From Rhodoplanes serenus (GTDB taxonomy: Bacteria > Pseudomonadota > Alphaproteobacteria > Rhizobiales > Xanthobacteraceae), in the NCBI GenBank assembly GCA_009720755.1, contig WNKV01000012.1, positions 1-64,000 of the forward strand: 64,000 bases of DNA, given 5' to 3'. Below the pieces are notes generated by a model. That model was not told the origin of the DNA. It made no database searches and saw only the letters and a program-made list of their open reading frames with translations. The translations under genes and the position numbers were made by a program. Below are positions 53,529 through 63,717 of the stretch, piece after piece. The first letter of the stretch is position 1. Each line of letters starts with the position of its first letter.

Positions 53529-54488
53529 GTGTGGGCGTTCCGGATCGGTGACGACGGCGTCGCCACCGAGCTCGATCCCGAGCGGCCGCTCCCCGGCCCG
53601 GATGGCGACTCCTGGCTCTGGCTGCACTTCAATCTCGCCGATGCCCGCAGCGGGCCGGTGCTGCAAACGCTGCCCGGGCTGCCGGACGATGCCGTCGAGG
53701 CGCTGGTCGGACCCGACACCCACCAGCAGCTCCAGGCCGAACGCGACTGTGTCTACGGCGTCATCGCCGATCTCGGGCGCGATTTCGACGGCCTCACCGA
53801 GGAGGTGCGGCTTCTCCACTTCGCCATGACGGAGCGTGGCCTGGTCAGCGCCCGCCGGCGCGCTCTCAACGCCGTCGACACGACTCGCCAGGCGCTGCGC
53901 TCCGGCCAGCGGGTCGAGTCGGTGGCGGCCCTGTTCGAGCTGATCGTCGATCACGTCGCCGACGCCATCGACCGGCTCTCCGACGATCTCGCGCTCCAGA
54001 TGGATGCCATCGAGGAGCGCATCCTCGACCTGGAGACCACGGACGAGCGGCGACGGCTCGGCGTGTTCCGCCGCACCACCGTGCGGCTGCATCGTCAGCT
54101 CGCCGGGCTTCGCTCGCTGTTCCGCCGCTTCGAGGCGTTGGAGCCGGAGGAGCTGAGCCCGGCGCTGCGGCTCGATGCCGGCCGACTGTCGCAGCGCCTC
54201 GACGGCCTGGACCAGGAGATCGATGCGCTGCGCGACCGCGCCCGCATGTTGCAGGACGAGCTGTCGAGCCAGCTCGCCGAGGAGACCAACCGCAACCTGC
54301 GCGCCCTCTCGATCGTCACCATCATGTTCCTGCCGCCGACCCTGATCGCCGGCTTCTTCGGGATGAACCTGAAGGGCATGGCCTATGCGGAGAGCGAGGT
54401 CGGGTTCTGGTCCGGCGTGATCGTGGCCGTGCTCTCCTCCGCGATCGTCTACGCCATCCTGCGCTGGCGCGGTCTCACCCGCGGCTGA
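53529..54488 (+). CDS. CorA/ZntB-like divalent cation transporter
   Basis: 319 residues. N-terminal soluble funnel domain with a long coiled helix (about 130-265: LQMDAIEERILDLETTDERRRLGVFRR), then two membrane helices. The pore motif is FFGMNLKGM near 279, the GMN signature of the CorA superfamily, followed by a second helix ending WRGLTRG. The cytosolic part WLWLHFNLADARS is ZntB-like. Mg2+ or Zn2+ specificity is not resolved. GTG 53529 is selected; no ATG precedes the core. Confidence 0.85.
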   Translation: MWAFRIGDDGVATELDPERPLPGPDGDSWLWLHFNLADARSGPVLQTLPGLPDDAVEALVGPDTHQQLQAERDCVYGVIADLGRDFDGLTEEVRLLHFAMTERGLVSARRRALNAVDTTRQALRSGQRVESVAALFELIVDHVADAIDRLSDDLALQMDAIEERILDLETTDERRRLGVFRRTTVRLHRQLAGLRSLFRRFEALEPEELSPALRLDAGRLSQRLDGLDQEIDALRDRARMLQDELSSQLAEETNRNLRALSIVTIMFLPPTLIAGFFGMNLKGMAYAESEVGFWSGVIVAVLSSAIVYAILRWRGLTRG

Positions 54489-54561
54489 CCGCCGGCGGTC
54501 CGTTCGTCCGCCGCGGCCGACAGGCGAGACGGCCGACGCTCGCGCGCCGGCCGGCTCCGAC

Positions 54562-54582
54562 GGTCCCGCCGACTGCGGGACC
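54562..54582. terminator. Hairpin between corA-like and carbonic anhydrase genes
   Basis: GGTCCCGC (54562-54569) and GCGGGACC (54575-54582) form a perfect 8-bp stem with loop CGACT. It lies in the 243-bp convergent gap. A second palindrome GACCGCC-GGCGGTC overlaps the corA stop (54486-54499). Confidence 0.45.
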
Positions 54583-54731
54583 AGGGGGCAGCGATGAAAC
54601 GAACCGCATCGTCCGGTGACGGTGGGAGCCGCCCGCCCGCTCGGCTGCTTCCCGAACGCGGGCGCCCAGCCTCGCGCCGACGACTCCGGGCCGGACTGCG
54701 GTTGCGGCACGGACGAGCCGTGCCGTCGGGC

Positions 54732-55475
54732 TCAGAGCATCGTCACCTTGCCGGTGGCGATGTCGTAGACGCCGCCGACGATCTTCACCTTGCCATCGGC
54801 CACCGCCTTGGCGACGATCGGCCCGGCCTGCTCCAGCCGGCGGACGTTGTGGCGGACGTTCTCGGCGATCGCCTCGTCGAGCGGATCGTTCGGCTTGCGG
54901 GCGAGCGCCGCCTCGACGCCGGGCTTGAGAGCGGCGACGAGCTGCGGCAGGTGGCCGGGAAGCTCCTTCTTCTCCTGGATCACCTTGATGGTGGCGGCGA
55001 CGGCGCCGCAGTTCGAGTGACCGAGCACCACGATGAGCGGCAGGCCGAGCACCGCGACGCCGTACTCCAGGCTGGCGAGGCCGTTGTCGTCGACGAAGTT
55101 GCCGGCGAGCCGCACCACGAACAGCTCGCCCGGTCCCTGATCGAAGGCGAGTTCCGGGGCCACCCGGGAATCGGCGCAGCTCACCAGGCCGGCGACCGGA
55201 TATTGCGCCTCCGCCCGGGCGGCGCGCCCGGCCGACAGGTCCTTGTTCTGGGTGGTGTTGGCGGCATAGCGCGCATTGCCGTCGAGGAGGCGCCGCAGCG
55301 CCGCGTCGGGGCCGATGGCGTTCGGGCGAGGCGGGTCGGTCCCTTGGGCGGCGGCCGGGCCGACGAAGCTGCCGGGCCGCAGGCCGGTGGCCGCCGCGGC
55401 GGCCGCTCCGGCGGCGAGCAGCAGGCGACGGGAGAGCGGGTGCGAAGCAGGCTCGCACCGATCGTGATCACACAT
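54732..55475 (-). CDS. Tat-exported beta-carbonic anhydrase 1
   Basis: 247 residues. N-terminus MCDHDRCEP is followed by a twin-arginine signal SRRLLLAAGAAAAAATGL and a cut near PAAAQ. The enzyme domain has SCADSRVAPE (Cys and Asp-Arg dyad) and GHSNCGAV (His-x2-Cys), the zinc ligands of beta-CA. Converts CO2 and bicarbonate in the periplasm. ATG 55475 has AGAGGAC upstream; 55496 is the alternative. Close paralogue of the gene at 56675-57421. Confidence 0.93.
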   Translation of the reverse strand: MCDHDRCEPASHPLSRRLLLAAGAAAAAATGLRPGSFVGPAAAQGTDPPRPNAIGPDAALRRLLDGNARYAANTTQNKDLSAGRAARAEAQYPVAGLVSCADSRVAPELAFDQGPGELFVVRLAGNFVDDNGLASLEYGVAVLGLPLIVVLGHSNCGAVAATIKVIQEKKELPGHLPQLVAALKPGVEAALARKPNDPLDEAIAENVRHNVRRLEQAGPIVAKAVADGKVKIVGGVYDIATGKVTML

Positions 55476-55733
55476 TGGGATTAGTCCTCTCGGCATGGCT
55501 TCGCGGCCATCGGGGGTGGCGGGAGGAGGGGGGGAGACGAACCGAGCCGCGCGCGCGACTTGACCCGCCGGCGGTCACCAGATGGAGCCTGCCGACATCG
55601 CGATTCGTCTCTCCGGGGTGATCTTCTCGGGGAAGAGTGATAGGTCCTAGTCCAAACTTTGCAGGGGTCTCGGGTGGTCCAGGGGCGGCGGAGTGCGGCG
55701 CGGCAGGAGGGGTGGTCGGGCCGGTCCATCGTC

Positions 55734-56684
55734 ATGCCGTCTGCGGACTTCGTCGCGGACGCCGCGATGCTGCGTGCGAGCCCGCAGTTCCGGCCGGCGC
55801 TCGCCGGCTACTGTCAGGGCATCGCCGAGGCCTCCCCGCTCACCTGGCCGACCATCAAGCTGGTCGATCAGCTCCGCCGCTATCTGGTGTGCTACCTGCT
55901 GATCCACAACTACCATGCGTGGAAATCGGCCGGCGGCCCGCTGCCTACGGTCGCGACCCTCCAGGCCACGCTCGGATCGGGTGCCCGGCAGGCGGCCGAG
56001 ATGGTGGCCGCCCTCAAGGCGCGGGGCCTGCTGCGGGTCGAGGGCCAGGTCGCCGACCGTCGGCCCAAGCTGCTCGTGCCGGCACCCGCTCTGGTGGCCG
56101 AGATCGGCCGTTCGGTCCGGCTGTTCGTGGCGGCCGCCGACCGCATCGCGGGGCGCCATCCCGGCCGTGCGGTGCGGCTCGCCGATCCGCAGCGGCTCGG
56201 TGAGGTGCTGTATCGCTCGGCGGCCGAGATCGCCATGCGCGGGACGCTGATCCACCCGTTTCCGCGCGTCCTCTATTTTGCCGAGCGGGACTGCGGGTAT
56301 CTGCTGCTGACGGTCGTCTTGGGGGCCCATTACGCCGAGACGGTGCCGGGCGCACCGGCGGCCGTGCCGCTCAGCCGCAAGGCGATCGCCGAGCGGATTC
56401 AGGTCTCGCTCGCGCATGTCGGCAACATGTTCACCGCGGCGAAGCGGCACGGCTGGTTCGCGGTGGGGGGCGGCCGTCTGCTCGCCATCGGCTCGGATCT
56501 GGTGGACGAGTTCGAGCGCTGGGCGTCGTGGCAGATGGTGCACTTCGATCGCCTGGCGGCCTTGGTGCTGGCCGACGAGCCCGAACCGACCGACGAGCCG
56601 GAGCCGGACGGCGCGCGGGCGGCGAGCCGCGATCCGGCCGGCCGCCGCCCGGACTGGCCGCTCTCGGCGGCCGATCAGGCTTGA
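55734..56684 (+). CDS. Protein with two winged-helix-like segments, probable transcriptional regulator
   Basis: 316 residues of unknown family. One HTH-like segment is at about 55-115 (PTVATLQATLGSGARQAAEMVAALKARGLLRVEG, RRPKLLVP wing), a second near 215-260 (LSRKAIAERIQVSLAHVGNMFTAAKRHGWFAV, similar to Crp/GntR-like winged helices). The C-terminus is acidic and Pro-rich. No signal peptide. It lies between two carbonic anhydrase paralogues, and its stop overlaps the convergent carbonic anhydrase stop by 10 bp. Regulation of these neighbours is inferred from position only. ATG 55659 is an alternative start. Confidence 0.65.
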   Translation: MPSADFVADAAMLRASPQFRPALAGYCQGIAEASPLTWPTIKLVDQLRRYLVCYLLIHNYHAWKSAGGPLPTVATLQATLGSGARQAAEMVAALKARGLLRVEGQVADRRPKLLVPAPALVAEIGRSVRLFVAAADRIAGRHPGRAVRLADPQRLGEVLYRSAAEIAMRGTLIHPFPRVLYFAERDCGYLLLTVVLGAHYAETVPGAPAAVPLSRKAIAERIQVSLAHVGNMFTAAKRHGWFAVGGGRLLAIGSDLVDEFERWASWQMVHFDRLAALVLADEPEPTDEPEPDGARAASRDPAGRRPDWPLSAADQA

Positions 56685-57421
56685 AGCATCGCCACCTTGC
56701 CGCTGGCGATGTCGTAGACACCCCCCACGATCTTGACCCGGCCGCTCTGCACCGCCTCGGCCACCACCGGCGTCGCCTCCTGCAAGCGGCGCACATTGAC
56801 GCGCACGTTCTCGGCGATCGCCTCGTCGAGCGGGTCGGCGGGATTGCGCGCCTGGGCGGCCGCGACGGCGGGCTTGAGGGCATCCACGAGCTTCGGCAGC
56901 TGCCCGGGCAGCACCGCGTTCTCCTTCAGCACCTTCAGGGTCGCCGCGATGGCTCCGCAGCTCGAATGGCCGAGCACCACGATGAGCGGCACGCCGAGCG
57001 AGGCGACGCCGTATTCGAGGCTGGCGAGGCCGTAGTCGTCGACGAAGTTGCCGGCCAGCCGAACCACGAACAGCTCGCCCGGCCCCTGGTCGAAGGCGAG
57101 CTCGGGAACGACGCGGGAGTCGGCACAGCTCACGATCCCGGCGATCGGATACTGGCCCGCCGCCTGGGCGGCCCGGCTTGCCAGCAGGTCCTTGTTCCGC
57201 GCGGTGTTCACCGCATACCGGGCATTGCCGTCGACGAGCCGCCGCAACGCCTCGTCGGGCGCGATAGCGTTCGGCCACACCGCCGCGAGGCTGTCGGCCC
57301 GGGCGCTCCGCGGGCGGCCGCCGAGGCCGGCGCCGGCCAGCGCGGCACCGGCGCCGGCGGCCAGCAGGAATCGGCGGGAGATCGAAGCCCGCGCTTCGAG
57401 GCATTCGTCGCGATCACACAT
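56675..57421 (-). CDS. Tat-exported beta-carbonic anhydrase 2
   Basis: 248 residues, closely similar to carbonic anhydrase 1 along its length. MCDRDECLE precedes ISRRFLLAAGAGAALAGAG (Tat signal). The enzyme core has SCADSRVVPE and GHSSCGAI. The MCDxDxC start before the Arg pair is shared by both paralogues and may be functional. ATG 57421 has AAGGACG upstream. Convergent overlap of 10 bp with the regulator gene. Confidence 0.93.
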   Translation of the reverse strand: MCDRDECLEARASISRRFLLAAGAGAALAGAGLGGRPRSARADSLAAVWPNAIAPDEALRRLVDGNARYAVNTARNKDLLASRAAQAAGQYPIAGIVSCADSRVVPELAFDQGPGELFVVRLAGNFVDDYGLASLEYGVASLGVPLIVVLGHSSCGAIAATLKVLKENAVLPGQLPKLVDALKPAVAAAQARNPADPLDEAIAENVRVNVRRLQEATPVVAEAVQSGRVKIVGGVYDIASGKVAMLQA

Positions 57422-57768
57422 GCGGTCGTCCTTGCGATGGCTTCGTCGGTCGTGCATCGAGATGCGCGATCGGCGGACGAAGCGGATGACGGATGGAGTG
57501 CGGCACACCGGCCGCGCCGCCGCAGACGAGACTCATTGTCCGGACAACATCGCAGCCCGTGGTCAGTGTCTGTGTTTTGCGATGCGGATCAATAATGCGA
57601 AACCCGCATAGGCCGATCGGCCTTGCCCGGATAGCTGATAGAGCGGGCGGTCGGGTCGTTCGGTCGGGAGAGCCGTATCGGTCTGTGTTGCGGCTGTCCC
57701 GCCCCGGCGCGGGGTCATCCGCCCGGCATCACCCTCGACTGCTGCAAAGCAACGGCCGCAGAAACGAC

Positions 57769-57796
57769 AGCGGCCGGAGCTTGCGCTCCGGCCGCT
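57769..57796 (-). terminator. Stem-loop downstream of katG
   Basis: AGCGGCCGGAG (57769-57779) and CTCCGGCCGCT (57786-57796) form a perfect 11-bp stem. On the minus strand it is followed by GTCGTTTC, a modest U content. It lies 136 bp after the katG stop, and the intervening part of 57422-57931 contains a 15-bp direct repeat (cgggcgatcgcgtgt, twice near 57899-57930) but no gene. Confidence 0.5.
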
Positions 57797-57931
57797 TCGT
57801 TCGTCCCGTGGCGGACTGCGGGACGCGGGGGTTCGGGGGTGCTCTCGGGGGTGTCTCGCGGCGCCGGCGCATCTGATCGAGTGCGTCGGCGCGATGGTGT
57901 CGGGCGATCGCGTGTCGGGCGATCGCGTGTG

Positions 57932-60148
<2,217 letters not shown>

Positions 60149-60262
60149 TCAGGCTCCCGGATATCGTGGGGCGGTCGCTCCCGAGGGTGCGATGACGCCG
60201 CGTGCCGAGGTGTGGCGGCACCATGAGCCCTGCCGTCGATCAGGTCTAATCGTATTGTCTGA

Positions 60263-60286
60263 GGATCGCGATCAGGATAACTTATC
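60263..60286. promoter_or_regulatory. Palindromic sites in the katG-oxyR divergent region
   Basis: GATCGCGATC (60264-60273) and GATAA-C-TTATC (60276-60286) are two perfect palindromes in tandem within the 144-bp region between the starts. OxyR binds extended ATAG-N7-CTAT arrays; these sites do not match it closely but lie where OxyR should bind. Candidate OxyR operator. Confidence 0.45.
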
Positions 60287-60289
60287 GCC

Positions 60290-61264
60290 ATGATCACACT
60301 GAAGCAGTTGCGCTATTTCGGTGCGGTGGCGCGGCATCGGCATTTCGGACGGGCGGCGCGCGATTGCGCGGTCAGCCAGCCGGCCCTGTCGATGCAGATC
60401 CGCGACCTCGAGGCCCGCCTCGGGGTCGAGCTGGTCGAGCGCCGCCCTGGCGAGGTCGCGCTCACGCCGGCCGGGGTGGAGATCGCCCGCCGGGCCGCCG
60501 ATCTCCTGGCCGGCGCCCGCGATCTCGTCGATTTCGCCCGCCACCACACACGGCCGCTGTCCGGGACGCTGCGGCTCGGCGTCATCCCGACGCTCGCCCC
60601 GTATGTGCTGCCGAGCGTGCTGCCGGTGCTGCAACGGCACCATCCGGACCTGACAGTCGCGCTGCGCGAGACGCGCACCCGCAACCTGCTCGACGAGCTC
60701 TGCCGCGGCCAGATCGACGTCGTCATGCTGGCGCTGCCGGTGGCCCAGCCCGAGATCGAGACGCTGCCGCTGTTCGAGGACCCCTTCGTGCTGGCGGTTC
60801 CGACCGACGATCCGCGCCCGGCCGCGGTGCCCATCGAGGTGCGGGCGATCGATCGCGACACGCTGATCCTGCTGGAGGAGGGGCACTGCCTGCGCGACCA
60901 GGCGCTGGCGGTGTGCGCGGGCGCGACGGCCGATGCCTTCGGGCTCGGCGCCACCAGCCTCGCCACGGTGGTGCAACTCGTCGCCTCCGGCTACGGCACG
61001 ACGCTGCTGCCGCGGGTGGCCGCGGCGATCGAGCGTGACAATCCGCGCATCAAGCTCCTGCGCTTCGTCGCCCCGGAGCCGCGCCGCACCATCGGGCTCG
61101 CCTTCCGCCGCACCTCGCCCCGCAAGGCGGACTTCTTCACCCTGGCGCGCCGGGTGGTGGAGGCGCTGGGCCTCGAGGCGCCCGATCCCGTCGCGTTCGA
61201 TCCGGCCCGAGCGACCGAGGCGGGGCCGCCCGATCGCGTGTCGACCGACCGCGTGCCGGCCTGA
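60290..61264 (+). CDS. oxyR: OxyR, peroxide-sensing LysR-type regulator
   Basis: 324 residues. LysR HTH at 1-60 (MITLKQLRYFGAVARHRHFGRAA). The redox pair of OxyR is visible as GHCLRDQALAVC near residues 205-214, the two cysteines that form the disulfide. FVAPEPRRTIGLAFRR is in the co-inducer domain. On oxidation it should activate katG. Its stop (61262-61264) directly abuts the convergent gene's stop (61265), with no gap. Confidence 0.93.
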   Translation: MITLKQLRYFGAVARHRHFGRAARDCAVSQPALSMQIRDLEARLGVELVERRPGEVALTPAGVEIARRAADLLAGARDLVDFARHHTRPLSGTLRLGVIPTLAPYVLPSVLPVLQRHHPDLTVALRETRTRNLLDELCRGQIDVVMLALPVAQPEIETLPLFEDPFVLAVPTDDPRPAAVPIEVRAIDRDTLILLEEGHCLRDQALAVCAGATADAFGLGATSLATVVQLVASGYGTTLLPRVAAAIERDNPRIKLLRFVAPEPRRTIGLAFRRTSPRKADFFTLARRVVEALGLEAPDPVAFDPARATEAGPPDRVSTDRVPA

Positions 61265-62815
61265 TCAGCCGGCGGCCACGTCGGCGCTCACGATGGGCTC
61301 GGAAGCCGCGACCGCCTCGGGCTCCGTGCAGCCGGTGGTGCAGCAGCGGCCGGGCTGTCGCGACACCCGCCGCCCGTCGTCGACGACGCCGTGGTCGATC
61401 AGCGCGGCCACCACCGCGCTCTTCTCGCCGATCGGATAGGTGCGGAAGATCTCGCGCTTCATCGCCTCCGGCGAGCCGCCGCCGTGCAGCGAGATCACCG
61501 AGTACCAGCCCGCCTGGTGCGACACCGTCAGGTCCTCGACCAGCCGCGCCACCGCGCGGCGCTGCGTCGCCGGGATGTCGGCGCGACCGCCGAGCACGGC
61601 GTCGAGCGCGGCGGCGGTCGCCGGATTGTGGTCCTCGTCGGGTCCCGGCAGCGCCACCACGAGCCCGCCCGAGACCAGATGGGCGAGCCGGTGCATGTCG
61701 TAGATCTTGGTCGCCAGCATCAGCTTGCCGATGTTGGCATAGACCGGGTCGGGCATGGCGACGCCGACGTCCATGCGACACTGGACCGAGGCGGCGATGC
61801 CGCAGGCATAGACGCTCTCGGTGATGGTGATCAGCTCCACCATGGCGTCGCGGATGTGGCCGTGGCGGTCCGGATCGAGGCCGTTGGCCTCGATCATCAG
61901 GGCGCCGGCGCCGATCAGCAAATCACCGAAGCCGGCCCGCGCGCCGATGCAGGAGTGGCGGTGGTGGGTCGCGTAGGCGGTGGTGAGAAAGCCGCCCTCC
62001 ACCGTCTCGCCGGCGAGGAACACCCGGTCGTGCGGCACGAAGACGTCGTCCAGGATCACGACGCCGGTCGACTGGCCGTAGCGCCCCGTGAAGGTGGCGG
62101 CCGGCTCGCCCGGGCGCCCGGCCGGGCGCGCCACGATGGTGACGCCGTCGGCATCGACCGGCACGGCGCAGCACACCGCGAAATCGGCGTCCTCCGCCGT
62201 ATGGGTGCGGCACGGCATGATCAGAAGCTCGTGCATGTAGGGCGCGCCGGTGACGATCGCCTTGGTGCCGCGCAGCACCAGGCCGTCCGGGCGGCGCTCG
62301 CTGATGTGGACATAGACGTCGCGGTTCGCCTGGGCGCCGGGACGGCGGGAGCGGTCACCCTTGGCGTCCGTCATGGCGATGCCGATGGCGAGGTCGCGCT
62401 CCTGCACGTCGTGCAGCCAGGCGAGGAAGCGCGCCGCATAGTCGGTGCCGTGCGCCGCATCGGTGCGCCGCGTCGCCTGCATCAGGGCCGAGAGGGCGTC
62501 GTGCGCCAGATAGCGCTGAGCGCAGCCGGCGGCCCGGCACACCAGCCGCACCGCCTCGAGCTTGGTGAGGAGATCGTCGGCGGTCTCGTCGACGTGCAGC
62601 ATGCGGTTGACGATCTGGCCCGAGGTCGCCTGGCGCGCCGTCATCAGGGCACGGTGCGCCTCCTCGTGGGCGTAGTCGTAGGTGACGCCGACGGCGGCGA
62701 GGCCGGGCGCGAAGCGCGGCTCGTCGGCGACGCTGTCGACCGCATGGCCGTCGAGGAAGACCCGCGGCCGGTAGGCGCGCAGCGACTCGCGGTAATCGGC
62801 GGCGGTCATCAGCAT
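61265..62815 (-). CDS. 4-hydroxybutyryl-CoA dehydratase / HpaB superfamily flavoprotein with altered metal ligands
   Basis: 516 residues. Overall pattern of AbfD-type enzymes: MLMTAADYRESLRAYRPRVF, IAMTDAKGDRSRRPGAQ, GRYGQSTGVVILDDVFVPHDRVF, MPDPVYANIGKLMLATKIYD, LHGGGSPEAMKREI. Comparing with the Clostridium enzyme from memory, of the four [4Fe-4S] ligands (C99, C103, H292, C299) only two remain: C98 and H285; C103 becomes Y102 and C299 becomes A292. The catalytic Glu455 position is I441. A tail has CCTTGC (491-496). FAD binding seems kept, so a related oxidoreductase or isomerase is more likely. GGGAGAG precedes ATG 62815. Confidence 0.75.
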   Translation of the reverse strand: MLMTAADYRESLRAYRPRVFLDGHAVDSVADEPRFAPGLAAVGVTYDYAHEEAHRALMTARQATSGQIVNRMLHVDETADDLLTKLEAVRLVCRAAGCAQRYLAHDALSALMQATRRTDAAHGTDYAARFLAWLHDVQERDLAIGIAMTDAKGDRSRRPGAQANRDVYVHISERRPDGLVLRGTKAIVTGAPYMHELLIMPCRTHTAEDADFAVCCAVPVDADGVTIVARPAGRPGEPAATFTGRYGQSTGVVILDDVFVPHDRVFLAGETVEGGFLTTAYATHHRHSCIGARAGFGDLLIGAGALMIEANGLDPDRHGHIRDAMVELITITESVYACGIAASVQCRMDVGVAMPDPVYANIGKLMLATKIYDMHRLAHLVSGGLVVALPGPDEDHNPATAAALDAVLGGRADIPATQRRAVARLVEDLTVSHQAGWYSVISLHGGGSPEAMKREIFRTYPIGEKSAVVAALIDHGVVDDGRRVSRQPGRCCTTGCTEPEAVAASEPIVSADVAAG

Positions 62816-62844
62816 GGACGCTCTCCCTCGATCATTGTATGGAA

Positions 62845-62872
62845 AATCTAACGGTGTTCGAATTCGCGTCAA
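62845..62872 (-). promoter_or_regulatory. Promoter and operator of the AbfD/HpaB-like gene
   Basis: On the minus strand TTGACG (62867-62872) and TAGATT (62845-62850) are 16 bp apart. The spacer contains the 8-bp palindrome CGAATTCG (62859-62866), next to the -35. A repressor, perhaps the divergent TetR protein (start at 62929), could bind there. Confidence 0.5.
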
Positions 62873-62928
62873 GCAGGGTCGGGTCCGGCGGGTGATGGGC
62901 GACCAGCGAGGGCAGCGGCGAGGCGGCG

Positions 62929-63717
62929 ATGAAGCGTGAGACCGAGCGGGAAGCGGCAAAGCAGAAAGGAACCAAGCAGGGCGCGACCAATCGGGGCGCG
63001 ACCAAGCAGGGACCGGCGAAGCGGGTGGCCGCCGGTGCCGGGCGGACGACTGGTGCCGGGCGGGCGGCCCGTGACCGGGCGGTCGGCGATCTCAAGCGCG
63101 ATCTCATTTTGGCGGCGGCCCGGCGGGTGTTCGACCGCGCCGGGCTCGACGGCGCCTCGCTGCGCGCCATCGCGGCCGAAGCCGGCTACACGCCCGCCGC
63201 CCTCTACTTCCATTTCGAGTCCAAGGAGGCGCTCTATGCCGCGGTGCTGCACGCCTCGCTGGCGCGTGTGGACGCCGCTGTCGCCGGCGCGGTGGCGCGG
63301 CGGCGCGACCCCGCCGCCCGCCTGCGGGCCGCGGCGCTCGCCTTCTTCGGCTTCTACGCCGACAACCCGCGCGATCTCGATCTCGGCTTCTATCTGATGC
63401 GCGGCGGCATGACGCCGGCCGGGCTCGGCCACGAGCGCGATCGCGCCCTCAACGATCAGCTCGCCGCGGTGTTGCGCCCGATCACCACGGCCGCGCTGGC
63501 GCTCGGCGCCACGCCGCGCGCGGCCGAGCGGGTCACCGTCGACGTCTTCGCCCATGCGGCCGGGCTGCTGCTGCTCGCCCACACCGGGCGCATCCGCATG
63601 TTCCGCGCCTCGGCCGCCGACCTGATGACGCGCTTCGTCGACGATCGTATCGCGGCGTTGCGCGCCTCGGCCGAGACCGAACCCGAACCGCACCCGGCGA
63701 CTGCGCCTCAGCCGTAG
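62929..63717 (+). CDS. TetR-family transcriptional regulator
   Basis: 262 residues. The TetR HTH begins near 53 (LKRDLILAAARRVFDRAGLDGASLRAIAAEAGYTPAALYFHFESKEALYAAVLH is spread over about 55-108). The first 50 residues are a Lys/Gly/Ala-rich tail with repeats such as TKQGATNRGATKQG, encoded by 15-bp tandem repeats at 62969-63025; this could be non-specific DNA-binding tail or a mispredicted start. Divergent from the AbfD-like gene and probably its repressor. Overlaps the next convergent gene by 10 bp. Confidence 0.85.
   Translation: MKRETEREAAKQKGTKQGATNRGATKQGPAKRVAAGAGRTTGAGRAARDRAVGDLKRDLILAAARRVFDRAGLDGASLRAIAAEAGYTPAALYFHFESKEALYAAVLHASLARVDAAVAGAVARRRDPAARLRAAALAFFGFYADNPRDLDLGFYLMRGGMTPAGLGHERDRALNDQLAAVLRPITTAALALGATPRAAERVTVDVFAHAAGLLLLAHTGRIRMFRASAADLMTRFVDDRIAALRASAETEPEPHPATAPQP
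62967..63025 (+). repeat. 15-bp tandem repeats in tetR N-terminus
   Basis: About four units of the form gcgaccaagcagggg with 1-3 differences each encode the low-complexity tail of the TetR protein. Slippage here could vary the tail length. Confidence 0.55.

Noticed and set aside
61265..62815. Naming the AbfD-like gene as 4-hydroxybutyryl-CoA dehydratase
   Set aside because: Two of four cluster ligands and the catalytic Glu are missing by alignment from memory, so the specific activity is unlikely although the superfamily is clear.
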